From Bacteroidales bacterium UBA1237 (lineage in GTDB: Bacteria; Bacteroidota; Bacteroidia; Bacteroidales; UBA932), in the NCBI GenBank assembly GCA_002308935.1, contig DBWN01000082.1, forward strand, positions 1 to 8,916: a stretch of DNA of 8,916 nucleotides. Direction: 5' to 3'. Of the stretch, positions 1-6,218 are shown piece after piece (within the stretch, counting starts at the first letter, position 1; each line of letters opens with the position of its first letter). A program made the translations under genes and the position numbers. Under the pieces are notes generated by a model. The model had not been told where the DNA came from. It did not search any database and saw nothing but the letters and a program-made list of their open reading frames with translations.

Positions 1-32
1 GGTCAGCCTTCCGAGTCTTGTGAACGCTCTGC

Positions 33-632
33 CTAGAAGATGTAGGCAGTAGTGAATTTAAGGGCGCCGCTGTGGGTCTCAATCATGTCTGATTTGTTCC
101 TGTCGAGAACACCGAAGTCAAAGCTCAAAGCGAGTTTGATGTGCTTGATGATGTCAAGACCGATACCGCCTCCGATCATGATGTCAAAGCTCTGATAACC
201 CTCGTCTGAAAGATTCTTGAAGGGATCAGCATCTCCTATCTTTGTGTTAGAGCTCAAACAGAAAGAAGGACCGCCGCCGGCGAAGATAGAGAAATCAGCA
301 CCGCTCCCGAAGGGGATGAACAGTTTCGCGCGTACAGGGATATCAAGATAGCTCTCCAGAAGAGTGGCGTCTTTGACGTCCAAGAAATCGTTCTTTGCTG
401 CAAGACCCAGGTCAGCACCTACAGAGAGGCCGATAACGCGTCCGCGGAGGTTCTGCTCAAAGCTGATACCGCCAATATAAGCTCCGCCGCTCTTGTTTTC
501 GGATGCGCCGTCAAGAGAGTTTACGTATGCGCGTGCGCCATTGTAGAAGCCGATGCTTGTCTGTGCAGACATCTTTGTGCCGAACAGTATCATAGCTGAA
601 AGTGCCATCAAGGCAAGAATTGTCTTTTTCAT
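33..632 (-). CDS. Outer-membrane beta-barrel protein (PorT/OMP_b-brl type)
   Basis: This 199-residue exported protein is probably a small outer-membrane beta-barrel of the Bacteroidota PorT-like group. Residues 1-24 form a signal peptide: MKK, then a hydrophobic stretch, then cleavage after SAQ. The rest alternates short amphipathic strands with Gly-rich turns. Family-like segments are YLDIPVRAKLFIP (95-107), the FAGGGPSF turn (117-124) and GGGIGLDIIKHIKLALSFDFG (about 154-174). The chain ends in Phe, as BAM-assembled barrels often do. I chose ATG at 632 over an in-frame TTG at 662 because that TTG lies inside the -7 promoter box and the signal peptide starts at 632. The gene has its own promoter and lies downstream of the terminator of the DUF4270 operon. 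No ligand or exact role can be read from the sequence. The barrel class is fairly sure and the precise family is not. Confidence 0.82.
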   Translation of the reverse strand: MKKTILALMALSAMILFGTKMSAQTSIGFYNGARAYVNSLDGASENKSGGAYIGGISFEQNLRGRVIGLSVGADLGLAAKNDFLDVKDATLLESYLDIPVRAKLFIPFGSGADFSIFAGGGPSFCLSSNTKIGDADPFKNLSDEGYQSFDIMIGGGIGLDIIKHIKLALSFDFGVLDRNKSDMIETHSGALKFTTAYIF

Positions 633-659
633 GAAATGATTATTTAAGTTTTTACTCCG

Positions 660-690
660 CAAATATAATCCATTTGTACAATTCGGGCAA
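660..690 (-). promoter_or_regulatory. Promoter of the beta-barrel gene (Bacteroidota type)
   Basis: Read on the minus strand, TATATTTG (667 to 660) matches the -7 consensus TAnnTTTG exactly. A TTG lies at 690-688 with a 20-bp spacer, within the spacing known for the -33 element. The predicted transcript starts close to 655, giving a leader of roughly 20-25 nt before the ATG at 632. This is the best-formed promoter in the window because both elements are present. Confidence 0.7.
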
Positions 691-720
691 CCTCCTGATA
701 TGGTTTGTTAGGCGGCTAGG

Positions 721-760
721 AACAAAGAAACATCATCCTGCCGGCTTGAGAGGATGATGT
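721..760 (-). terminator. Intrinsic terminator of the GT5-like/DUF4270 operon
   Basis: A perfect 10-bp inverted repeat, ACATCATCCT and AGGATGATGT (751-760 paired with 730-739), encloses an 11-nt loop that contains GCCGGC. Read on the minus strand the stem is followed at once by TTCTTTGTT, a T-rich tail. It lies 30 bp beyond the DUF4270 stop codon and before the promoter of the next gene, so it insulates the two units. The plus-strand tail is also mildly T-rich, but no plus-strand gene ends here. Confidence 0.8.
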
Positions 761-790
761 CATATCTTTCTTGGAGTATTCTGCTGTCAG

Positions 791-2443
791 CTATTCCGCA
801 GGGACCGCATAGGTGAGAGAAAGCTTCGGCTTGTCACCTGAGGACGCAGGACCTTTCAGTACACCCTTGTAGAACCTGTGGAAATCCATCAGAGTCTGGG
901 TGGTCTGCTGAGTTCCCGAGTTCGCGGAACTGTACATCTGGGCGAGCATCATGTAACTGTAATAGTTGGAGTATCCTCCGTAACCACCATAGCCTCCATA
1001 ACCGTAACCGCCGTATCCGTAACCGCCATATCCGCCGTATCCGTACATGTCGTTGTAATAGCTGGCATAGGCCATCTGGTTATAGAAGTCGCTCATGTTG
1101 CTGTTAGATGAATTCGAGTTGCTCTGGGTTATGACCTCTTCCCTGGTAGCCAGGAACCAGACATCGTAATTGTCTATCTTGTCAAGATTCTTGAGTTTCA
1201 CCATCTCCTGGACATGATGGGAGATATCGGGCGCGTATACTCCAAGAGATCGGTTGATTTCTCCCTGGTTCTCTGTGGAGATCGAAGCGTCGGTGATGCC
1301 GGCGAAGGTCACAGTTTTATCATCGGCCACTATACGGGTTGTGGGGCTGATGATCCTGGGATACTGGTCCATCAGAGTATAATCTTCAGGAAAATCGAAA
1401 GGCATGGTGATAGTCGCCTTGCTGACGATTATGGAGTTAGGGTCGCCATGCTTTGAGATTTCTTCTATTATCTTCTTCCTTAAGGAGTTCGCCTTGATGA
1501 CCGGCTTAAGACCCCTTCCGCCTTCAAAGTAAATGTTCTCTCCGGCCTTGCCCTCCATGCTTTTGCTCTCATGAGTGGTGATATCAAGAGCCAGCTGAGG
1601 GTAATTTGTAGGAGATGTGTCGGTCACATCGGCCATGTCGTAGATTTGGGTGGGGCCGAGATAAAAGACGAAGGAGGTGTCAACAAGGCCCTTGTCCTTG
1701 TACTGTGCTGAGAACTTGAGGGTAGCAGTACTTCCATATATGTAACCGTCCTGCACGTCGATAGGCAGGCGGAACATGTTGATCCTTCCTCCGTTCCCGG
1801 TGGGTTCATCCGTTGAAATGTAGATTCCGGGGAACTTCTTCACGTAGTTGGTGATGGTGTCAAGGTCGTGCTGTGTGATTCCGAAGAACTTTTCTCCGAA
1901 CTCCTTCGAGAAATTGAACGAAAGAGAATCCACGCCATTGTAGATGGGGATTCCGTCGGTAATCCTCTTCTTAATGTATGAAACATCCTGCTTGTTGGAA
2001 GTGAGGTCGATGGGCTTGTCAAGCTCGTAAACGTTCACCTTCTGGAGTATGTTTGCCTGTGAAGGGTCCGCTGTGGAAATGGAGTCGCTTACTGCTGTGA
2101 AGTGAAACTCGTGGAAAACCTGAGTACCGGGGAGACCGAAGTCAAGCGTGTCCATCAAGGGGACAAGAGTGAACGCTGTGGCTCTGGTTGTGAGCCCGAA
2201 CAGTTCATCTCTCACGGCACCGAAGGTCAGACGGTAAAGGCTGAGACCCGAAAGGGAGTCCGCCTGACGCATTTCTATGTCGTCGATATCTATATCGCAG
2301 GTGTAAATGTCGAATTTCTGATTGGCGGCTATGTAGTCTTCGCCAAGCTCCTTGTTGACATTGACGCAGGACAGGCAGCAGATTGCGGCAAGAGATGAGG
2401 CCATCAGCCTGAAAACCCTGCGGTTAATGTTCGGATGTATCAT
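791..2443 (-). CDS. DUF4270 family lipoprotein with Gly/Tyr-rich segment
   Basis: This 550-residue protein resembles the DUF4270 family of Bacteroidota lipoproteins, whose function is unknown. After a basic start (NRRVFR) and a hydrophobic run, a lipobox-like CLSC places the lipidated Cys at residue 26. The following VNVNKELGEDY matches the usual family start (Cys, short linker, LG). The body is beta-rich with no transmembrane segments. Near the C-terminus comes a Ser/Asn-rich linker (439-451), then residues 467-491 made only of Gly and Tyr, then a Tyr/Met-rich stretch, and a final segment ending LTYAVPAE. The start codon overlaps the stop of the GT5-like gene by 4 bp (ATGA), so the two are probably translationally coupled. 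It is likely attached to the outer membrane, but which face is not visible. The Cys-22/23/26 cluster makes the exact lipidation site slightly uncertain. Confidence 0.82.
   Translation of the reverse strand: MIHPNINRRVFRLMASSLAAICCLSCVNVNKELGEDYIAANQKFDIYTCDIDIDDIEMRQADSLSGLSLYRLTFGAVRDELFGLTTRATAFTLVPLMDTLDFGLPGTQVFHEFHFTAVSDSISTADPSQANILQKVNVYELDKPIDLTSNKQDVSYIKKRITDGIPIYNGVDSLSFNFSKEFGEKFFGITQHDLDTITNYVKKFPGIYISTDEPTGNGGRINMFRLPIDVQDGYIYGSTATLKFSAQYKDKGLVDTSFVFYLGPTQIYDMADVTDTSPTNYPQLALDITTHESKSMEGKAGENIYFEGGRGLKPVIKANSLRKKIIEEISKHGDPNSIIVSKATITMPFDFPEDYTLMDQYPRIISPTTRIVADDKTVTFAGITDASISTENQGEINRSLGVYAPDISHHVQEMVKLKNLDKIDNYDVWFLATREEVITQSNSNSSNSNMSDFYNQMAYASYYNDMYGYGGYGGYGYGGYGYGGYGGYGGYSNYYSYMMLAQMYSSANSGTQQTTQTLMDFHRFYKGVLKGPASSGDKPKLSLTYAVPAE
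971..1045 (-). repeat. Gly/Tyr codon repeat inside the DUF4270 gene
   Basis: These 25 codons encode only Gly (15) and Tyr (10), as alternating GY and GGY units. The codons are mixed (GGA, GGC, GGT; TAC, TAT) and not exact copies, which suggests an old or protein-level-selected repeat and not a recent slippage expansion. Tyr continues on both sides (YYNDM before, YSNYYSY after). Confidence 0.9.
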
Positions 2444-3261
2444 TGTAACTTTTCGTAAAATCCGTTATACTCGTCGATGTAGGAACCGTCTTCGTAGGAC
2501 TGCTTGTTGAAAGGCAGAACCGGCAGGCCGAGTTCCTTGCAATATCCGATGACCTCCTGGTCAGCTCCTTCTGAGCCGATAATGACGCCGTCAGAATACT
2601 GTGCAGCTAATTTCGCAAGATTTGTGCCAGTAGGTTCGTTCAGAAGAGCTACGTCCGCGTCGGATATCTGACCGAGTTTGGCGAGGGATGCGAAGTCACC
2701 GGCGAAAAGATCCTTCGGGGTGTCATCATAGAGTGAAAGGACGATTTTTGTTCCTGCGAAAATCGGGTCTTCGCGGTAAACTTTCTTCAGGAAAAGAGGG
2801 AGGATATGGGTGATCCACCCCTGGCAATGTATGATGTCCGGTGTCCAGCGGAGTTTCTTAGCAGTTTCAAGTACGCCACGGGCGAAAAAGACAGCTCTTT
2901 CCGCATTGTCCTGGAAGAAAACGCCTTTCTCATCGGCATAAATCTGTTTGCGCTTGAAATAATCGTCGTTGTCAATGAAGTAGACCTGCATTCTTGCTGC
3001 TGCAATTGACGCGACTTTTATGATGAGAGGCCTGTCGACATCATTGATGATGATGTTCATGCCGGAGAGGCGAATGACCTCATGAAGTTGGTTTTTTCTT
3101 TCGTTTATGCATCCATAGCGGGGCATGAAAGAACGGATCTCTTTCCTTCTTTCCTGGATGCCTTGGGGAAGATATCTGCCTATATCAGCGATGTGATTCT
3201 CGGGAAGATAGGGGTATATCTCCGAGTTGACGAACATTATTCTTTTTGCGGACTCTCCCAT
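2440..3261 (-). CDS. Glycogen/starch synthase N-domain-like protein (GT5-like, degenerate)
   Basis: The 273-residue product resembles only the N-terminal Rossmann domain of GT5 glycogen synthases, which are about 480 residues; the C-terminal nucleotide-sugar domain is absent. Recognisable parts are the first strand IMFVNSEIYPY (8-18), ADIGRYLPQ (25-33), FMPRYG (45-50), the IDNDDYF segment (97-102), HCQGWIT (145-151) and YREDPIFAGTKIVLSLYDD (162-180). The signature K-[TV]-G-G-L-A-D is changed to PENHIAD (20-26), losing the ADP-glucose-binding Lys, and the H-x-H-D-W motif is changed to HCQGW. Normal synthase activity is therefore unlikely. No signal peptide is seen, so it should be cytosolic. 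ATG at 3261 is preferred to a TTG at 3327, which is part of the -7 box; ATG at 3237 is a weaker alternative. It is first in an operon with the DUF4270 gene. Database labels of 'glycogen synthase' would overstate its function. Confidence 0.8.
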   Translation of the reverse strand: MGESAKRIMFVNSEIYPYLPENHIADIGRYLPQGIQERRKEIRSFMPRYGCINERKNQLHEVIRLSGMNIIINDVDRPLIIKVASIAAARMQVYFIDNDDYFKRKQIYADEKGVFFQDNAERAVFFARGVLETAKKLRWTPDIIHCQGWITHILPLFLKKVYREDPIFAGTKIVLSLYDDTPKDLFAGDFASLAKLGQISDADVALLNEPTGTNLAKLAAQYSDGVIIGSEGADQEVIGYCKELGLPVLPFNKQSYEDGSYIDEYNGFYEKLQ

Positions 3262-3287
3262 GATTGAACACGATTCTTTGGACAACG

Positions 3288-3305
3288 TCCGGCAACGGAG
3301 CCGGA
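3288..3305 (-). other. Small hairpin in the leader of the GT5-like mRNA
   Basis: TCCGGC and GCCGGA form a perfect GC-rich 6-bp stem with a 6-nt loop. It lies between the predicted transcription start (near 3320) and the ATG at 3261, so it would be in the 5' leader. No U-tract follows. It could affect mRNA stability or translation, or be chance. Confidence 0.35.
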
Positions 3306-3324
3306 ACACCTCAAAAAATCTCAA

Positions 3325-3332
3325 CAAAGGTA
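3325..3332 (-). promoter_or_regulatory. -7 box for the GT5-like/DUF4270 operon
   Basis: TACCTTTG on the minus strand is a full match to TAnnTTTG. The leader to the ATG at 3261 would be about 60 nt. No TTG is present at the expected -33 distance; that position is occupied by the TTTCGATA repeats. This suggests a weak or activator-dependent promoter. Confidence 0.55.
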
Positions 3333-3340
3333 AGAAATTT

Positions 3341-3364
3341 TTTCGATATTTCGATATTTCACTA
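3341..3364. repeat. 8-bp tandem repeat between divergent promoters
   Basis: TTTCGATA occurs twice in tandem (3341-3348, 3349-3356), followed by a decayed third copy TTTCACTA (3357-3364) whose last two bases begin the ftsX -7 box. The block fills the space between the two divergent -7 boxes, where the -33 elements of both would be expected. It could bind a regulator or simply be AT-rich promoter DNA. Confidence 0.55.
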
Positions 3365-3370
3365 TCTTTG
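3363..3370 (+). promoter_or_regulatory. -7 box for the ftsX operon
   Basis: TATCTTTG matches TAnnTTTG exactly. The predicted start is near 3375, leaving a leader of about 40 nt before the ATG at 3415. There is no clear TTG at -33. It is divergent from, and 30 bp away from, the -7 box of the GT5-like operon, so the two promoters probably compete or share regulation. Confidence 0.55.
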
Positions 3371-3371
3371 A

Positions 3372-3414
3372 GGTCAATTTGGAGGACTGTGTCCTTTTCT
3401 GAAAGTGGTCAATT
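3372..3414 (+). promoter_or_regulatory. ftsX leader: repeated GGTCAATT and attenuator-like hairpin
   Basis: GGTCAATT occurs at 3372-3379 and again at 3407-3414, directly against the ATG. Between them, AGGAC and GTCCT (3383-3387, 3391-3395) form a 5-bp stem with a 3-nt loop, extendable by G-T pairs, followed by TTTTCT. This resembles a weak intrinsic terminator in the leader. The stem is short, so the regulatory reading is tentative. A GGAGG at 3381-3385 is about 29 nt from the ATG, too far to act as a ribosome binding site. Confidence 0.3.
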
Positions 3415-4290
3415 ATGCGAGGAGAAGGGAAAATAATCCGTAGAAGAATAGCTAACGCTTACTTTTCATCAGTGATCAGCATCAGTCTGGTGCTTCTTCT
3501 GGTGGGCGTTGCATCAATGCTTCTTGTGAATACGGAGAGTGTTTCGGATTATTTCAAGGAGAACATGCAGGTATCTGTCCTGATGAAACCCGAAGTCACC
3601 GAAGATGCGGCTTACGGTTACAAGGAAACACTCGACGCTCTTCCTTTCATCAAAGCGACCCAGCTGGTTTCCCGGCAACAGGGAGAGAAGGAGATGTCGG
3701 ACATGCTCGGAAAGGATTTCCTGAAGGTTTTTGAGACTTCCCCGATACCCGTTTCATTCTACCTCACCCTAAGAGCGGATTATGTGGTTGCCGACAGCCT
3801 GAAGGTCGTAGAGGACAAGATTTTGGAGTCCCCTCTGGTCGAGGAGGTGGTGTACCAGCAATCATTGGTGGAAAAGTTGAACGCCAATCTCCGGAAAATC
3901 TCCCTCGTTCTGGGTATCGCGATAGCAATTCTTCTTTTCATCTCGTTTGTCCTTATCAACAATGTGATGAGGCTTACCGTATATGAGAGGAGATTCACTG
4001 TGCATACGATGAGGCTCGTAGGAGCCACTAAGTCCTTCATCAGGGGGCCGTTCCTGGCCAAGTCCGCCCTTATGGGTCTTTTCTCCGCATTTTTGGCGAT
4101 AATCATGCTTCTGGGAATCCTCTTCTTCGTGAGGAACGAGTTCCCTCAACTCTTCGACATATTCAGACTCGACCTTCTTCTTCTCGTCATCGGGATAGTG
4201 ATAGTTTCGGGACTGGTGATTTGTGTTGTCAGCACCTATTTCGTCGTAGGGAAACTTGTTTCCCTCTCAAATGACGAGTTATATTATTGA
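3415..4290 (+). CDS. ftsX: Cell division permease FtsX
   Basis: FtsX is the membrane partner of the ATPase FtsE. The complex sits at the division septum and controls peptidoglycan hydrolases through an extracellular loop. This 291-residue protein has the expected layout: a basic cytoplasmic N-terminus (GKIIRRRIANAY), TM1 about 19-38, a large periplasmic domain about 40-160, then TM2 162-183, TM3 218-238 and TM4 253-276. The hallmark loop after TM2, RLTVYERRFTVHTMRLVGAT and the FIRGPF that follows it (186-213), is intact. FtsE is not in the window, in keeping with ftsX and ftsE often being apart in Bacteroidota. It is the first gene of the envelope operon, with the DUF3098 gene starting 3 bp after its stop. 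The start is ATG without a Shine-Dalgarno sequence. Identification is firm; its hydrolase partner here is unknown. Confidence 0.92.
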   Translation: MRGEGKIIRRRIANAYFSSVISISLVLLLVGVASMLLVNTESVSDYFKENMQVSVLMKPEVTEDAAYGYKETLDALPFIKATQLVSRQQGEKEMSDMLGKDFLKVFETSPIPVSFYLTLRADYVVADSLKVVEDKILESPLVEEVVYQQSLVEKLNANLRKISLVLGIAIAILLFISFVLINNVMRLTVYERRFTVHTMRLVGATKSFIRGPFLAKSALMGLFSAFLAIIMLLGILFFVRNEFPQLFDIFRLDLLLLVIGIVIVSGLVICVVSTYFVVGKLVSLSNDELYY

Positions 4291-4293
4291 TTT

Positions 4294-4542
4294 ATGGACG
4301 ACAAGAAATTCGCTATGACTCCCAAGGGGGTCAAATTCCTGATAGTAGGTTTCCTCGTGATGGTAGCGGGGTTCATACTTATGGCCGGTGGTGGAAGTTC
4401 CGACCCTTCGGTCTTCAATTATGACATGTTTGACTTCCGCCGTCTGGTGGCAGCTCCCTTAGTGATCATTTGCGGAGTCGTTATCGAGATTCTCGCGATC
4501 ATGGGCTCTTTCAAAGAGGGCAAAGGCCAGGACAAGAAGTGA
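4294..4542 (+). CDS. DUF3098 family small membrane protein
   Basis: This 82-residue protein of unknown function has two predicted transmembrane helices: about 14-31 (VKFLIVGFLVMVAGFILM) and about 51-69 (APLVIICGVVIEILAIM). A short loop between them contains GGGSSDPSVFNYDMFDFRR. The N-terminus (DDKKFAMTPKG) and the charged tail (KEGKGQDKK) should both be cytoplasmic. It fits DUF3098, a Bacteroidota family that I recall next to ftsX and uppP. Only 3 bp separate it from ftsX, so it is almost surely co-transcribed and perhaps translated by re-initiation. The location suggests a part in FtsX or septal function, but no motif shows one. Confidence 0.85.
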   Translation: MDDKKFAMTPKGVKFLIVGFLVMVAGFILMAGGGSSDPSVFNYDMFDFRRLVAAPLVIICGVVIEILAIMGSFKEGKGQDKK

Positions 4543-4571
4543 TACTGAACCATTGACTTTTATTTGAGATT

Positions 4572-5396
4572 ATGGAGTGGTGGCAAGCTATTCTCCTTGG
4601 AATAGTCCAAGGTTTGACTGAGTTTCTTCCTGTCAGCAGCAGCGGACATCTTATGATATTCAAGGAACTTCTAGGCGTTGACGCAGAAGGTTTTCTGGAT
4701 TTCACGGTTACGGTCCATTTCGCTACTGTGCTCAGTACGATAGTTGTATTCTGGGGCATGATATGGACCCTTCTGAAGGGCTTTTTCAAGTTCAAATACA
4801 ACGATGAGACGGATTATATCTGCAAGATACTGTTCTCAATGATTCCTGTGGCGATCGTAGGATTCGCTTTCAAGGACAAAGTAGAGGCAATGTTCGGGAA
4901 TACCCTTACCCATGTGGCGTATGGTCTGATTGTAACGGCCCTTCTGCTTCTCTTCTCCGATCAGGTAGGAAAGAGGATCAATTTCCCTTGGACCCGTAAA
5001 AACAATTACAGGAACGGTATATCTTATTGGCAGTCCTTCGTGGTGGGAATAGGACAGGCTTGCGCGGTAGCCCCTGGTCTTTCCAGAAGTGGGACCACTA
5101 TCGCTACCGGCCTCCTTTCCGGAGTCAAGAGAGAAGTCATGGCTCAGTTCTCATTCCTTATGGTACTTATTCCTATCATCGGAGAACAGTCACTTGACCT
5201 TCTCAAGGTGGCCACCGGTGAAGCATCGTTCGGAGACGGGGTAGGAGCCGCAGCTCTGATTCTCGGTTTCATTTTCGCGTTCATCTCCGGCTTTTTCGCA
5301 TGCAAGGTGATGATCGCCATCGTGAAGAAAGCCCGCCTTTCCTGGTTCGCGCTCTACTGTTTCATTGTAGCTCTTCTGATACTCATCTTCGCATAG
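4572..5396 (+). CDS. uppP: Undecaprenyl-diphosphatase UppP (BacA)
   Basis: UppP dephosphorylates undecaprenyl diphosphate in the cytoplasmic membrane, regenerating the lipid carrier for peptidoglycan and O-antigen or capsule sugars; extra copies give bacitracin resistance. The 274-residue length is normal. The first signature QGLTEFLPVSSSGHL spans residues 13-27 with Glu-17 and His-26, and the second, PGLSRSGTT (168-176), holds the catalytic Arg-172. The rest is hydrophobic, with about eight membrane segments ending in FIVALLILIFA. All key motifs are intact. It starts 29 bp after the DUF3098 gene and ends 7 bp before the lpxH-like gene. The gap before it contains no convincing promoter, so it should be transcribed from the ftsX promoter. 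Confidence 0.95.
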   Translation: MEWWQAILLGIVQGLTEFLPVSSSGHLMIFKELLGVDAEGFLDFTVTVHFATVLSTIVVFWGMIWTLLKGFFKFKYNDETDYICKILFSMIPVAIVGFAFKDKVEAMFGNTLTHVAYGLIVTALLLLFSDQVGKRINFPWTRKNNYRNGISYWQSFVVGIGQACAVAPGLSRSGTTIATGLLSGVKREVMAQFSFLMVLIPIIGEQSLDLLKVATGEASFGDGVGAAALILGFIFAFISGFFACKVMIAIVKKARLSWFALYCFIVALLILIFA

Positions 5397-5403
5397 GCCT
5401 CGG

Positions 5404-6156
5404 ATGACCGCAAGAAGATACTCATATTTTGTGGCGGACGCCCATCTCGGACTTGATGTCAAGGACATGAAGGGAAGGGAGGAGCGCTTCGTCAGTTTCT
5501 TGCGTTCAATCCCTGCTGAAGAAACCGAAGCCCTGTATCTGATGGGGGACATTTGGGATTTTTGGTATGAATACAGAGATTTGGTGCCAAAGGGTTACGT
5601 GAGAGTGTTCGCAGCACTTGTTTCCCTCATGGACAGCGGAGTCAAAGTGTACTTTTTCCAAGGCAATCACGATATCTGGAGCTACAACTATTTTGAAAGT
5701 CTGGGAATGGAGAGGCTCATTCAGCCTCATGTCTGTAAAATAGGAGATAAGCTTTTCTGTCTTGGCCATGGCGACGGGCTCGGTCCCGGTATGCACGGTT
5801 ACAAGATCATGCGCTGGTGCTTCCATAACCGCTTCCTTCAGAAATGCTTCAGCGGCCTGCATCCGTGGTTCGCTTTCAGATTGGGACAAGGTTGGTCCAA
5901 GAGTTCCCGTCTTGCGAAGAATGTCGAATATGTTTTCAATGGCACGGATGAACCTCTGTACAAATGGGCTGATGCATTCCAGAACGGGCGTGGCGAAGCG
6001 GAGCGAGTGGATTATTTCATTTTCGGGCACTTCCATACGTCAGTGGACATGGAACTGGAATCCGGGGGCAGGCTGCTTGTGCTCAAGGATTGGATGGATT
6101 CCTCACCTTATATGGTCTTCGACTCTGTATCGGGAGAAATACTTGTCGTCAAGTAG
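5404..6156 (+). CDS. lpxH: UDP-2,3-diacylglucosamine diphosphatase, LpxH-type
   Basis: LpxH cleaves UDP-2,3-diacylglucosamine to lipid X and UMP, the fourth step of lipid A synthesis, on the inner face of the cytoplasmic membrane. The 250-residue protein carries the full calcineurin-type metal site: D-x-H (Asp-12, His-14), GDIWD (48-52), GNHD (87-90), GHGD (121-124) and GHFH (208-211). LpxH-like residues around the helical cap are also present (GLHPWFAFRLGQGWS, 151-165). No signal peptide is present, consistent with a peripheral membrane enzyme. It is the fourth gene of the envelope operon, 7 bp after uppP. No terminator is obvious after it. The metallophosphatase family is sure; the LpxH assignment rests on the cap region, the envelope context and the length. 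Confidence 0.87.
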   Translation: MTARRYSYFVADAHLGLDVKDMKGREERFVSFLRSIPAEETEALYLMGDIWDFWYEYRDLVPKGYVRVFAALVSLMDSGVKVYFFQGNHDIWSYNYFESLGMERLIQPHVCKIGDKLFCLGHGDGLGPGMHGYKIMRWCFHNRFLQKCFSGLHPWFAFRLGQGWSKSSRLAKNVEYVFNGTDEPLYKWADAFQNGRGEAERVDYFIFGHFHTSVDMELESGGRLLVLKDWMDSSPYMVFDSVSGEILVVK

Positions 6157-6218
6157 GTTTCTTCTTCCCGTGAGGACAAAGAACCGGTTAACAACACATA
6201 AAACCAAAAACCAACCAT

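Noticed and set aside
633..662. In-frame N-terminal extension of the beta-barrel gene from TTG at 662
   Set aside because: The TTG is the end of the -7 box TATATTTG, so it would not be within the transcript; a normal signal peptide starts at the ATG at 632.
878..1111. Plus-strand Val/Thr/Ala-rich frame opposite the Gly/Tyr repeat
   Set aside because: Its repetitive composition is just the complement of the Gly/Tyr codons in the DUF4270 gene.
2440..3261. True glycogen synthase (glgA)
   Set aside because: The C-terminal domain is missing and two active-site motifs are replaced.
3262..3327. In-frame extension of the GT5-like gene from TTG at 3327
   Set aside because: This TTG is part of the -7 box TACCTTTG; the added residues (LRFFEVFRLRCR and on) do not resemble the family, whose first strand begins just after the ATG at 3261.
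4559..4566. TTTATTTG as a possible -7 box for uppP
   Set aside because: It misses the conserved A of TAnnTTTG and lies only 5 bp before the ATG, so the message would have almost no leader.
5506..6036. 176-codon open frame antisense to lpxH
   Set aside because: Shadow of a strongly conserved metallophosphatase gene; no family resemblance and no promoter or start context.
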